From Methanogenium cariaci JCM 10550 (GTDB taxonomy: Archaea > Halobacteriota > Methanomicrobia > Methanomicrobiales > Methanomicrobiaceae): a stretch of 64,000 bases of DNA. Every line of letters begins with the position of its first letter. The stretch's first letter is position 1. Where the stretch lies: assembly GCF_001315945.1 (NCBI RefSeq), contig NZ_BBBG01000001.1, forward strand, positions 1 to 64,000, given 5' to 3'. A program made the position numbers and the translations under genes. The notes under the pieces were generated by a model. That model ran no database searches, had not been told where the DNA came from, and worked only from the letters and a program-made list of their open reading frames with translations. Shown here in pieces: positions 1-10,618 of the stretch.

Positions 1-2689
1 GTCAAACAGCGCCTCTCCCGGAGCGACGCCACCACCGCCGATGCCGACATCGTCCGCCGCCGCTGGCTCCCCCCCATCGACCTCGACCCCGTCCGGCCCA
101 GCGGCGTCTCCGCGACAACAGCAGAGCATGCCGCCGCCCTCAAACGTGCCGAAGAGATTGCCACATGGCTTACCAAAAGAGGCTTCCCGCAACCAATCAC
201 AGCTGACTCCGGCAACGGTGCCCACCTCTTATACCGCATCGACCTTCCCAACGACGGCGAGGCCACCCGGCTCGTCAAGGCATGCCTTACCGTCCTCGAC
301 GCCCTCTTCTCCGATGCGACCGTCCACTGCGACACCGCGAACTTCAACGCCGGACGCATCTGGAAACTATACGGCACCACCGCCTGCAAAGGCGACCACA
401 CCGAAGAACGCCCGCACCGGCAGGCCCGCATCTGCTCTGCCCCGGATGAGCCTGAGGTCGTCCCGGCTGCCCTGCTGCAAGAGCTTGTCGATGCCATTCC
501 CCCCCGCTCCGTCCCCGCGACCGGAAAACGCCGCGGCTCGTTTGACCTGGGCCACTGGCTCACCACCCACGGCATCAGCGTCAAATCCGAAAAACCCTGG
601 CAGGGCGGCACATTATTCACCCTTGCCGAATGCCCCCCCTTCTCCACCGCCCACAAGGATGGTGCCTTTGCCATCCAGTTTGCAAACGGTGCCCTCTTCG
701 CCGGATGCCATCACGCATCCTGCGGCGGCGGCAGCCAGCGCTGGCAGGAGCTGAAGGCACAGTATGAACCGGAACCGGCCGGGAGAGAGAAATACCAGGC
801 AAACGGGGACGGCCCCCCCTCCACCCATGAAAAGAAATCCCCCCCGCAGGACTCTTCCTCCCTCCTTTCCCAGCCGGATCCCTCCGTGGAGCAGCAGGAG
901 CACCGCAAAAAAGCCATCGAAATCCTCACCACCGGCGACCCGCTCGGCTTCCTCCTCGATGTCTTCCACCGCGATCACGTCGGCGACCGCACGGTCGCAG
1001 AGTGCCTCGCAATGTCCGTTGCCTCCCAGTCCGTCGAAAACACCGCCGGGCTGCACGTCGCCATATCCGGCAACTCCGGCAAAGGTAAGACCCACGCCTG
1101 CAACACGATGGCCCGTCTCCTGCCGGAAGAATACCGGATGACCGGCACCGTCTCTGACAAGGCCCTCTTCTACCACGACTCCCTCCGGCCCGGCACCGTC
1201 CTCCTCTTCGACGACGTCAGTCTATCAGACGACATGCAGGAAATTCTCAAATCCGCCACCGCCAACTTCCGGGAACCCATCGTTCACCGAACCGTAAGCC
1301 GTGAACGCCAGCTCAAGGTCTGCACCATCCCGAGCGCTGCGTCTGGTGCTCGCCAAGGTGGAGAGTATCGGTGACGACCAGGTCATGAACCGGATGCTCA
1401 CCGTCTGGATTGATGATACGACCACTCAGGATCTGGCGGTGCTTGAACATCTGAAGGAGATAGAGTCAGGGCCGGGTTGCTGTGGTGCTGAAGATCCGGA
1501 CGTCTATGTCTGCCGGGCCATATGGGAAATACTCAAAGGGGGGGCGATTCATCAGGTGCGTATCCCCCTTTGCCCGCCGTATCAACTTCTCGGTAACGCA
1601 GAACCGCCGCAACCCTGCGATGCTCTTTGATTTGATCAAGTGCCACGCCCTGCTGCACATCTTCCAGCGGGATGTGGATGAAAATGGCTCCATCATCGCC
1701 ACCCATGATGACTTCTGCTATGCACGCAGCCTCTATCTCGCTATCAATGGGAAAGGGGGGGGCGGTCAGGAGACAAAACTGACAAAAAACGAAGCGGCAG
1801 CACTTGCGTCTATCGCGAAGATGAATTTAGAGGTTTTTACTATCCATCAGCTCCAGGACGCCCTTGGCTTTTCGTATCAACCAACATACCGGCTGCTTCA
1901 TGGCTATACCAGCAAAAAGGCAGTCTACACCGGCATCCTTGACAAGTGTCCTGCGGTAAGTCTCATTGATGCGACAGTGGCAGAGATGCTCGGTGAAATG
2001 GAGATCAAACGACGTGAGAAGTACTTCTCCTTTGATATGGCCATATACCGTGAATGGATGAGAGAGTCAGATGTCTGGCTGGAGCCCGATGACACGGATG
2101 GAAATTCTGATGATGACAATAGCAATGACGGTGATGACGGGGGGGATGACGTTTTCATATCTTCATCACGTTTTCGTACAGAAAAGGCAGAAAATGAAAA
2201 TATAAACGGTGGGAATACTGATGTTCATTCTCCTAAAGAGGATAGTAGTATAGATATATGTACAGATAGTACTGGATGTTTTCATACAAATCCGGTATCA
2301 TTCGACACCCCTGTTTCCCCGATGGCTATGGGGGGGTTTGTCTGTCTGATGCTGGCGTAGATGTAAATGAACCAGACAAAATGGTAGATAATTCGGTAAT
2401 TCCTGAACAAACAACACATCATCCCCCCCTGTTCGTATGTAAATCAAACTGTAATGAGATGAAAACAGTTGAAAATATGAAATCAGGACGGGCAGGAACC
2501 ACCCTCCCTCTCCCCGGTATTCTGGATCATCGGGCATTCCGACGGTCATCAGTCTCCCTCGGCCACTGCACGCTCTGCAACAACGGCCCTGCGATGTATC
2601 ACTCAGACACACAGCGGGCGAGCATCTGCGAAAAATGTTATGCCCGGCTCGTCCGGGAGGCGAACAAGGAAGAAGGGGGGGTGCGGTGA
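1..2689 (+). CDS. Primase/helicase-like replication protein with C-terminal zinc ribbon (5' truncated)
   Basis: The frame is open from base 1, so the N-terminus lies outside the window. The first part resembles virus/plasmid primases (motif FNAGRIWKLYGT near 340-375, then CHHASCGGG near 709-735). A P-loop SGNSGKGKTH (about 1066-1095) and a Walker B VLLFDD (about 1198-1215) mark an ATPase domain, followed by an Asp-rich linker near 2080-2150 and a CxxC...CxxC zinc ribbon at the end. The frame breaks at about 1335, 1352, 1565 and 2330; one-base changes in C or G runs join the pieces into one protein. Such proteins usually sit in integrated elements or plasmids. Its last 160 bp occur twice more downstream. 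The exact activity is inferred from motifs only. Confidence 0.7.
2531..2689 (+). repeat. 3'-end repeat, copy A (in place, end of primase gene)
   Basis: This is the intact copy of a segment of about 155 bp that recurs at 4245 and 5036. It encodes the zinc-ribbon tail (HCTLCNNG ... ICEKCYARLVRE) and ends exactly at the stop codon context tgcggtga. The shared left edge is cgggcattccg. Confidence 0.85.
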
Positions 2690-2726
2690 CCCGTCCCGTT
2701 ATTCCGGGCCCTCACATGACTCTCAT

Positions 2727-4021
2727 TCATTTTTTTATGGTATAATGGGTGTGTGACCCCGAACCCTTCTTTTCAACAAGGCCAAGGTTTTCCAGCTTTT
2801 TAATTTGTTTTAATACCTTATTCTTAGAAAATCCCAGCCTTAATGCAAGTTCACTGCTTTTTAACGGCATATTCAGAAGGGCAAGGATCTGACTATCCGT
2901 TTCATCAATGGCAGAGGAGACATCTTTTCTGAAGATTACCGTAAATGTTGCGGGGGGCCTGCCCTGAATTCAACCGAACAGAATGGATGTTTTCTCACCT
3001 CTTCTTCAATCATTTTTATTCCAAAACCATACCGTTCGATATAGCCGGTGTCATACAGAAGATTTGAAACGGATGGATTTCTCGGGATATGCTCGGGATC
3101 TTTTATATTCACACCGGGCATGAGCCCGCCGGGGTTTTTATCTCAAACCGGTCAGGATAAATCAGTATCTTCACATCAGCACTGATAGTATAGTTCCGAT
3201 GGGCAACGGCATTTATCAGTGCCTCACGAATTGCCCTTGGGGGGATATTGTTCGATTTTAATTCTTCGTGTTCCGGCGACAACATCGACCGATTTTATAT
3301 CATGAATCAGACCAGTATATGCCTCCTCAATTGTTTTCCATACCGGGCCCTCATACTCCTCACTCCATAAGGGCCCGTCCTCTCCCATGCCCACTTTTCT
3401 TATTTTGGCAGACGTTATGTGTTCAGTTGCTTCTGTGAAGAAGAGTATCCCTGCATTCGTCAGTCGGTCATCTTTTATCGCACCGCCACTTCTCAGATAC
3501 CTGGACTTGTTCTCCTCCGAGATTGTTTTTCCTCTCGTCTCCTTTACTTTTTCAAAAAACCAGTCAATATATTCTGGCCGGGCCTCATCTACACTGAGCA
3601 TGGGAATTTCATCCCAGTTGATTGTTCCCATTTCAGAGAAGAGCATCACTATCTCCTGCAGAGAGAGCGGTCTGACTCCTGTCCCCGCTCTTATATACAC
3701 AACACCGCCGAGCGAACAAAGAGAAGTGCTTTTCCCGACACTGATTATCAGAAGATCTTTATCATCTATTGAAATCTTCTGCGTTTTTATTGCCGGTGGA
3801 GGAATTATCGACTGAATTGAACTTGTTACTTTTTCAATCGCTCCTTTTACGTCAGTTCCGATAATTTTTCCGTTATCCGTAACCCCGACAATTATTTTCC
3901 CGCCTTCGGAATTGGCGAAGGCAGCAACTTCATGATGGATATTTTTTCCTGCCGTTTCCTTAAATTCAAGGACTTCAGATTCTCCTGACTGAATCAGGTA
4001 GATCAGTTCCTCTAAATCCAT
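2727..4021 (-). CDS. AlbA_2-domain (Schlafen-like) ATP-binding protein with C-terminal HTH
   Basis: The N-terminus (ESEVLEFKET, then ANSEGGKIIVGVTDNG) is the classic AlbA_2 / divergent AAA-4 domain of putative transcriptional regulators. The middle carries the family's PPRAIREALINAVAHRNY block, and the C-terminus is a winged-helix (SSELALRLGFSKNKV). The chosen start is the ATG at 4021, just upstream of MDLEELIYLI. The frame breaks at about 3243, 3133 and 2953, each in or beside a G/C run. The gene is AT-richer than its flanks and is bracketed by copies A and B of the zinc-ribbon repeat, so it looks like cargo. Such proteins occur next to defence or toxin genes; its role here is unknown. Confidence 0.8.
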
Positions 4022-4244
4022 GGTTACTGTTGCACACACCCCCCACACAAATATGTAACGGTAAGGGAGTTACTGTTTCATTTTTGCATGAAACAGTATG
4101 AAACAGTAAACCCATTGGGGGGGAATCGATCCATATACCGGCTGGAAATAATCCCATATTCTGTTTAAAGCAATTATCTGGTGTTTTCACTTCCGGATGG
4201 TGTTTCTCTCGTTTCATTCCTTCAGCATGAAACGTTCTCATGGC

Positions 4245-4395
4245 CGGGCATTCCGGCGACCCGTTGTCTCCTTCGGCCGGTGACACTCTGCAACGATGGC
4301 CCGTCTATCACCCGGACACACAGCGGGCGAGTCTGCGAAAAACGGTATGCCCGGTTCATCCGGGAGGCGAACCAGGAAGAAGGGGGGTGCGGTGA
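4245..4395 (+). repeat. 3'-end repeat, copy B (degenerate)
   Basis: Similar to copy A from cgggcattccggcg to tgcggtga, but decayed: it has lost bases around the second CxxC motif and no longer has a continuous frame. It separates the AlbA_2 gene from the RelBE-like pair. Confidence 0.8.
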
Positions 4396-4455
4396 GGAAT
4401 GATCCCTTTTTTCCGTGTATTGGCGGGATCTCCCTGTTATGATATACAGGGGGGG

Positions 4456-4746
4456 TTATAATCTGCCGTATTTTTTATGTGCCTGTTCGATTGTCATGAC
4501 GTCATGAACCCGGATGGTATGTTCCCTCTTATCAATAGTATACAAAGCAGTGTAGCTTCTCCCGATATGAAGACGGTAGATTTCCAGGGAATCTTCCAGG
4601 CGGAGTTTCTCTTTGTCGCCATCACTACCGGGCCAGGGATTTTTTTCAAGGCCTTTGAGTGCATCGAAAATAATTCACCGGGACTGTTCCGGCAGTTCGT
4701 TGATGGCATCCACTGATTTTTGTTTGACGGAAACCCGGAAATTCAC
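4456..4746 (-). pseudogene. RelE-like toxin with an in-frame stop
   Basis: The frame starts at a GTG overlapping the antitoxin stop (GTGA) and ends in the family-typical tail IEQAHKKYGRL. Central parts such as LEDSLEIYRLHIGR and ALYTIDKRE match RelE/ParE-type mRNA interferases, about 96 residues. A TGA codon (complement of 4675-4677) interrupts it after PEQSR, before IIFDALKGLEKNPWP. This is one base from a sense codon, so either a real nonsense mutation or a sequence error. There is a paralogue of the same family at 36275. Confidence 0.7.
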
Positions 4747-4940
4747 AAACGAATCTCCGACAGGGATACAAAGTCATCTTCCTGCAGAGAATGGTTGATA
4801 TCTTCCACAAGGCGGCGCTTCTTGTGCAATTCGATCATCTCTGTGAGAAGATCGTTATATGTCTGGCCTGCCCCTCTCATCTCCCCCCCAAGCTCCTTCC
4901 AGACCTGTTCGGTGACGGGTATCCGTTTTGAAAGATTCAT
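4743..4940 (-). CDS. RelB-like antitoxin
   Basis: A 65-residue protein starting MNLSKRIPVTEQVWKEL and containing GQTYNDLLTEMIE, a pattern shared with the antitoxin at 36093 (KRIPVSEPVW ... GQTYDGLLTEII). The N-terminal half is ribbon-helix-helix-like and the acidic tail would bind the toxin. It overlaps the downstream toxin start by GTGA, so the two are co-translated. Confidence 0.75.
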   Translation of the reverse strand: MNLSKRIPVTEQVWKELGGEMRGAGQTYNDLLTEMIELHKKRRLVEDINHSLQEDDFVSLSEIRL

Positions 4941-5035
4941 TGTGCCAATTGTAAATGTTGTAAATATTTGTAATTATGCGATGGTCGGAAGGGAAACCGT
5001 AACTTCCGACATCCCGTTATGTCCCCCCCGACCAC

Positions 5036-5191
5036 CGGGCATTCCGGCGATCCGCTGTCTCCCTCGGCCACTGCACGCTCTGCAACAACGGCCCTGCCGT
5101 CTATCACTCGGACACCCAGCGGGCGAGCATCTGCGAATCCTGTTATGCCCGGCTCGTCCGGGAAACGAATCGGGACGCAGGAGTGCGGTGA
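5036..5191 (+). repeat. 3'-end repeat, copy C
   Basis: A good copy of the zinc-ribbon tail (CTLCNNGPAVYHSDTQ ... ICESCYARLVRE) ending at tgcggtga. It has no in-frame start upstream; a TAA lies about 30 bases before the homologous segment. It is therefore a 3' fragment rather than a gene. It closes the segment that holds the RelBE-like pair. Confidence 0.85.
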
Positions 5192-5397
5192 GATATGAAT
5201 CGTTATCATGGGGGGGCAATGGTTTCATTTCTCCACCCATCAGGTCACGATGGCCGGGTAGCGATTTGCCCGGAAATGCCCTCTTCCCTCCCGCCCGGTA
5301 ACTCCTGAACATATCCCCCCCGTCCCCACAAGCATTTATCATCCCCCCCCGGCAGATACCACACCAACCAGACAAAAACCGGGGGGGGACCAAAACC
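5192..5397. other. Intergenic region without recognised gene
   Basis: About 200 bp between repeat copy C and a flavodoxin gene. It has several C7/C8 and G7/G8 runs. No conserved reading frame is visible. Confidence 0.5.
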
Positions 5398-5956
5398 ATG
5401 ACCATAACAACCATATGCTATTCCTATTCCGGGGGGGTGACCCGTGGCATCGCGGAGAAGATACAGGCCGAATGCGGTGGAGAGCTTGTCGAAGTGACAG
5501 CGTGAACCCTTATACCAAGTTCACGGCATACACAAAGGGGGGGTGCGTCCGGGCGATGACGGGGGGGGAGCCGGATGCCGTGAAGCCATCGTCCATCGAC
5601 GTCTCTGCATCCGATCTGATTGTCATCGGCACACCCGTCTGGGTGTTCCGGGCCGCTCCGCCGACGAACGGAGCGGTGCAGGCACTCACCGGATGCGAGG
5701 GAAAGACCGCCGTTATCTTTGCCACCTGCGGGGGGGCAGAGGCGAAAGACACGCTCCCGCATCTCGCGGAGCTCTTGCCGCCAAAGGGGGGGTGGAGGTC
5801 ATTGGACAAATTGTACTCGACAGGAACGACGTGCTGGACAAAGAGAAAATAGATGCACTCATAGCGGCGATCAAATCCGCCGTTGCGTCCGCCCCCCCGA
5901 CGTCCCCCCCCGGCCCGTCTTCCGAGCCGCCTCTCACCCCCCCGCCTGCTGTGTAG
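5398..5956 (+). CDS. Flavodoxin family protein
   Basis: Starts ATG at 5398 with the FMN phosphate loop YSYSG-VTRGIAEKI, followed by DLIVIGTPVW and FATCGG, the three flavin-contact loops of flavodoxins. It probably serves as a one-electron carrier or in redox signalling. The frame breaks at about 5503 (lost G after acagc) and 5771 (lost G in ttg-gcc); otherwise it runs to TAG at 5956 with a Pro-rich tail. A paralogue lies at 16947. Several G7 runs each add one Gly relative to that paralogue's pattern. Confidence 0.85.
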
Positions 5957-6132
5957 GCTGTTGTGCTGTCCGTCTGACATACCGCGGATCAGGCATTCGT
6001 CCGGGTGAATCGACCCTCATCCTGTTAAGTAACCCCCCCCATTCTCTTCTGAATCACGCCGTCAACGGGGGCTTTCTCCCGGCGGACATGAAGATTAATG
6101 CTCAGCGGGACAAAGCTATTGAATGATCCACA

Positions 6133-6953
6133 ATGAAGACGGTCATCTACTACTTCACCGGCACGGGCAACTCCCTTGCGGCGGCACGGACTGTTGCCTC
6201 GGTCCTGGGGGGGGAGACCGAATGTGTGCCCATCGCATCCCTGCGGGAGACGCCCGGTGACATCACCCCCCGGTGCAGAGCGTGTCGGCATTATCTGCCC
6301 GGTCTATGACGCCGGTATCCCGGTGCTGGTCGTTGAATTCGCCAAACGCCTCAACCTCACCGGGACGGCGTATGTTTTTGCGGTCGTAACCATGGGCGGT
6401 GTCGGCGTCTCCGCCCTTCACCAGCTAAACGGCATCGTCAAACCCCCCCCGCCGGGGGAAATCCCTTGATGCGGCGTTCGCCGTCAGGATGCCGGATAAC
6501 TTTCCGCCGATCGCAAAAACCCCTTCACACGAAAAGGCTGCATCCATCCTCGCAGAAGCAGATGAGCGTCTTCAGACAATCGCCCGTGACATCAGTGCGG
6601 GAAAAATGGTCAGACCCGGATTCGCTCCCGTATCCACTCTTTTCAAGCTTGTCACCTACGGGAAATTTGTAAAAAATGTCCATGAATATGATCGTGAATT
6701 CTCTGTTTCAGACGCATGCACCGGATGCGGCATATGTGAAACGGTCTGCCCGGTCCAAAACATTACCATCGAAGACGGCCATCCGTCATGGGGTGATCAC
6801 TGCGAACTCTGCTGTGCCTGCCTCCATTTCTGCCCGGCGGAGGCAATCGATCTCAACGTGATGCGGGGGGGAACAAAAGACCGGGGACGCTACCGGCACC
6901 CGGATCTCTCGGTCACCGATATGAAAGTTCAGCAGGGTGTGCGGGAAGAATAA
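6133..6953 (+). CDS. EFR1-type flavodoxin with two [4Fe-4S] clusters
   Basis: The N-terminus YYFTGTGNSL is the flavodoxin-like phosphate loop. The C-terminal third carries two ferredoxin motifs, CTGCGICETVCP and CELCCACLHFCP. This fusion (EFR1 family) moves electrons between flavin and iron-sulfur carriers in anaerobes. The frame breaks at about 6258 (C6 where C5 fits) and 6443 (long C run). It follows the flavodoxin gene in the same direction after 176 bp. Confidence 0.85.
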
Positions 6954-7133
6954 TCCGTGCGGCCCGCAAGTGCGCTGTAAAGCCATTGGCCCCATGATGT
7001 GGCATTTCGGTAACACCCGTTGTGCCTCCGGCATCCCTATTTTCCCGGATGATGGGAACGGTGATCCACACCCGGCGAAACAATCTCAGCCAATCGGACC
7101 CGGCGTCCCCTTCAGCCATCGTGTTGCAAACCC

Positions 7134-7155
7134 AACTGTTGCGTGTGCAACAGTT
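7134..7155. promoter_or_regulatory. Dyad operator upstream of marR
   Basis: AACTGTTGC (7134-7142), GTGT, GCAACAGTT (7147-7155): a perfect 9-bp inverted repeat with a 4-bp centre, 39 bp before the marR start. Dyads of this size are typical MarR-dimer sites, so autoregulation is likely but inferred. A related GTTGCAAACCCAAC lies just upstream. Confidence 0.7.
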
Positions 7156-7193
7156 ATATCATACAACCCCCCCTAACCTCTCATCTGATTCCC

Positions 7194-7727
7194 ATGCCGC
7201 AGAACAATCCCCCCCCTCTTGACCCCCCCATCCCGGACGACATCCCGCTTGCAGGACTGATTTCCATCATCTACCGCATGCGCAACATCTATACGGATGC
7301 ACAGGAGATAGCGCCGGGCCTGACAACAGGACAAATTCCTTTTATCATGCAGATCTCCCGTGAACCCGGCACCACACAGGACGACCTTGCGGCCCACTCC
7401 ATCTACGATAAGGGAACCGTTGCCCGTGCCACCAGAAAACTGGAGGAAAACGGCCTTTTGACCCGAACCCCCGACCCGGACAACCGGCGGAAACTGCGTC
7501 TCTTTTTGACCCCCCCTGAAGGAGAGGCCGTCGTCCCCTGGGTCTTAGCCATCGACCGGGAATGGGAGGACATTCTCCTTTCCGGCATCTCTGAAGATGA
7601 CCGCCGCACCCTCTGTCAAATACTTCACCGGATGGCCGTGCGAAGTCGTGACACCGTCCGGAAAGACGGGGGGGACGATGGCACCTCCGGTGATGACCGG
7701 TGCTCTCATACTGCCCCTCTTCCGTGA
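7194..7727 (+). CDS. MarR family transcriptional regulator
   Basis: Winged-helix pattern TQDDLAAHSIYDKGTVARA, then RKLEENGLLTRTPDPDNRR and the wing, as in MarR/SlyA. Start chosen at ATG 7194 (MPQNN) because the upstream part reads as promoter with a dyad. About 177 residues, frame intact. It lies 87 bp before an MFS transporter in the same direction, the common arrangement for a drug- or phenol-responsive regulator controlling an efflux pump. Confidence 0.9.
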   Translation: MPQNNPPPLDPPIPDDIPLAGLISIIYRMRNIYTDAQEIAPGLTTGQIPFIMQISREPGTTQDDLAAHSIYDKGTVARATRKLEENGLLTRTPDPDNRRKLRLFLTPPEGEAVVPWVLAIDREWEDILLSGISEDDRRTLCQILHRMAVRSRDTVRKDGGDDGTSGDDRCSHTAPLP

Positions 7728-7813
7728 TCTCTACGAAACGATCCGTTTCTTTTTGGTAGCGTGCCCGTTGAACGACGTAATCTCCGAAAAACCAACGACA
7801 ACAAGAAAGACAC

Positions 7814-9060
7814 ATGACATATTCCGCTGACAACAAAAAACACGAAACCACCCCCGGTAAAGACCGGGCACGACTCGCACTTCTCATCCTCGCCTCCATG
7901 ATGACGATGATGGGAGCATCCGCGGTTGCCCCCCCGTCACTTCCGGGCATCAGCGCCGCCTTCTCCGAGTATCCCGAAAGCATGGTTACGATGATCGTGA
8001 CCCTTCCGTCCCTGGCAATTGTCCTGTCCGGGTGGTGCATCGGGCTCATCTGCGACCGCGTGGGAAAGACCCGGCTCCTGATAATATCCCTGGCACTCTT
8101 CGCCCTCTTCGGGTCGTCCGGTGCATACCTCAGCTCCCTGGAGATGATCCTTCTCGGCAGGGCGTTTCTGGGCGTTGCCATAGCCGGGATCATGACGACC
8201 ACGACGGCACTGATATCAACATATTATACCGGCCGGGAAAGGGCCAGGGTCATCGGCTACCAGTCGGCGGGAATGGGTATGGGAGCTTGTTCTGGAAGTC
8301 TCCGGCGGATATCTCGCATCCATCGACTGGAGGGCAACGTTTGTCATCTACCTCATTGCCCTGCTCTTCATTCCCGGCATACTTCTGACCATGAAGGAGC
8401 CGCTACAAAGGAAAGAGGATTCCGGAGAGACCGGTGCCCACGTTGAAAACAAGTCCGCACCCGTTCCCGTCGCTCAGATCGGACTGATCTTTATCGGCCT
8501 CTTCGGCGTAATGCTCATGTTCTATATGGTGCCGACAAAACTCCCGTATCTCCTCCAGGAGGCAGGGATCACCTCGACCTTACTCTATGGCGTGCTGCTC
8601 GGCATACCGGGATTCGTTCAGGTGTTCAGTGCACTTTCGAGCAGTCGGCTCAACACCATATTCAGCAAAGGGGGCGCTCGTATCATCCGGCTTCTTATGT
8701 ATGGCAGCAGGCTCTCTCATCATCGCAGGTGTTTCGGAACTAATTCTTCTGGTCGGCGGTCTGGCACTGACCGGAATCGGTATGGGGGCTGGTCATTACC
8801 CTGCTCATTGGCTGGCTCAGTGAAGTGACGCCTCCCCCCCACCGGTATGGCATTATATTCGGGCTGTATTCGGTCTTTTTCTACATGGGACAGTTTGTAT
8901 CCGGGTTTGTCGCACAGCCCTGATTGATATGAGCGGGAGCTACACTACCGTCTTTGTCTTCAATGGAATCGTCGGCATTGTGCTCGCCATGGCCTTTGTG
9001 TGCTGCGGAGTCTGGGAGAAGATGCAAAAGAGAACCGGAAAAACCCTTACGGATTCCTGA
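7814..9060 (+). CDS. MFS transporter
   Basis: Begins MTYSADNKKHE and shows the loop 2-3 motif GLICDRVGKTRLL and GRAFLGVAIAGIM of the 12-TM major facilitator drug/sugar exporter group. The frame breaks at about 8290, 8674, 8783 and 8921; two of these are G5 runs where G4 restores the frame. Joined, it is about 415 residues ending at TGA 9058-9060. Substrate unknown; export of the MarR ligand is a guess from context. Confidence 0.8.
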
Positions 9061-9174
9061 GTGGATGAATGGGGGACTGCACGGTCATCCCTTCCTCTAC
9101 GGCCGGGAATGAGCCCTCCGTTACCCGACGAGGCTCAGCCCCCCCTTTTTTGTCTCCCCCCCATTCCGATACGG

Positions 9175-10223
9175 TTATTCCCCCCCTCTGCGAACGAGTG
9201 CCTGCGTCGCACACCGCAGACTTCCGCCCTGTCCGTTGTGAACGCCAAAATATACCGGGTACACAGAAATTCCCCCCCGGTCTTCCAATGCCTTCCGGAC
9301 AGAGGCGTTGTCATGGTGACTGTTTACGGACATGATGTAGTGACGTGCATCAACCGGCAGCCCGTTAACCGCCAGCCGGGAGGCCTCTTCCAGAGAGACC
9401 GGGATTGTGTCAAAGCCTTCCAGCACGTCCGGGATACCTTCCGCGAACGCTTCGGGACAGATAATTGCAAGACCGGACCGGGGGGGAATCGAAAGCGCAC
9501 AGTCCAGATGGAGAATTTCCGGTATCAATGGCACACGAATTACGGTATAAGCCTCTCCCAGGAAATTTTTCAGCCAGCGATACCCGGCTTCATTGGAACC
9601 CACACTGGGATTCATCGAGTTCCCCACCAGAATCGTGCTGCCGAGCACCATCACGTCGCCGCCTTCCAGCAATGGGGGGTTTCATCACCCGGAATCGTCA
9701 GGGGGGGTTCCGTATGCGGCATGGCAACCCAGCGGACGCCGTCAGCACATTTTTCCCGTAAAATTTCACGGAACCCCGATATATCGGTTTTTCGGATAGG
9801 AGTTCTGAGATTGCATTCAATAACCGTATTCCCGATAATCACCAGATTGTCACGGGGAAAATCCTGAGAGTATCCGTTGATGAGAATCCGTTCTCCATAA
9901 CTCTCCCGGATAAATTCCGGCGTCATCTCTTTGGGGGGGCGGAGCACCTTCACGCCGAGTTCTTCCAGAACCGTGATAAAGGCCCGATTCTCTTCTTCAA
10001 GCATCTCCGATTCGCTCTTCCCCCCCGTATCGGGATGTATCATATCAGCAAAGTTCATCCCGGCCGTCTTTCGGGCATAGGCGGCTTCATCCTCCGGCAG
10101 AATACGGAGTGCATCTTCAAACCAGGATGCCGTAAGGTCTGGTGTCATTCCGGTCGATAAGCCGACGATCACTTCCCGAAGTCTTCCGTATTCACAGTCC
10201 ACGTAGATTTTCGTATCGTCCAT
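9175..10223 (-). CDS. Amidinotransferase / deiminase family protein
   Basis: Guanidine-modifying superfamily: EGGDVMVLGSTILVG, HLDCALSIP and the C-terminal catalytic Cys region GGSLRCATQAL are all present, about 350 residues. Members act on arginine or related guanidines (arginine:glycine amidinotransferase, deiminases). A G6 run at about 9672 shifts the frame between DETP and LEGGD. The start is ATG at 10223. The substrate cannot be told from sequence. Confidence 0.8.
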
Positions 10224-10553
10224 TGATGTCTCCCTTCTTCCATGGGAATTCGTCTCCGTTCCTCTGAAAAGAGGTTCGCTTTGGGATTCCCTTGTCCATT
10301 AAGAATAGTTTGGAGGTGAGGCGTTATGGAGGTACGCCCTTCATGACCGAAAATCCATCCGGGCAGAATTATTCCGGCAACCGCGATTGATGCCGCGGGT
10401 TTCACCAGTTCAATACGTCCGTCATGATGGGCAGGAAAAATGCGATAGGGGGGGGAATCTCAATCCATCAGCGTTTGGGAAATCAAGAATCAGACTGAAC
10501 GTCCCTCGAAACTGTGTATTTTTTCCCTCGTGAATGGGTGAGAGACTCGTCCA
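10224..10553 (-). other. Upstream region with a possible small reading frame
   Basis: On the minus strand an open frame ending inside the amidinotransferase gene (10169-10405) starts with a hydrophobic stretch MKPAASIAVAGIILPGW and continues in coding-like codon use. It has no clear start signal and I recognise no family, so it may be the decayed 3' end of another gene. The right part should hold the promoter of the sensor kinase gene. Confidence 0.25.
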
Positions 10554-10618
10554 TGTTACATACCGCGGATTTCCTCCACAGGAATTTATTTAATCATTCA
10601 TCCCATACGAAAAACCTG

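Noticed and set aside
41-754. Pro/Ser-rich frame at the window start
   Set aside because: It lies in another frame of the conserved primase-like gene.
4675-4677. TGA as selenocysteine in the RelE-like toxin
   Set aside because: The family has no Sec or Cys here and no SECIS-like hairpin is visible; nonsense or sequence error is simpler.
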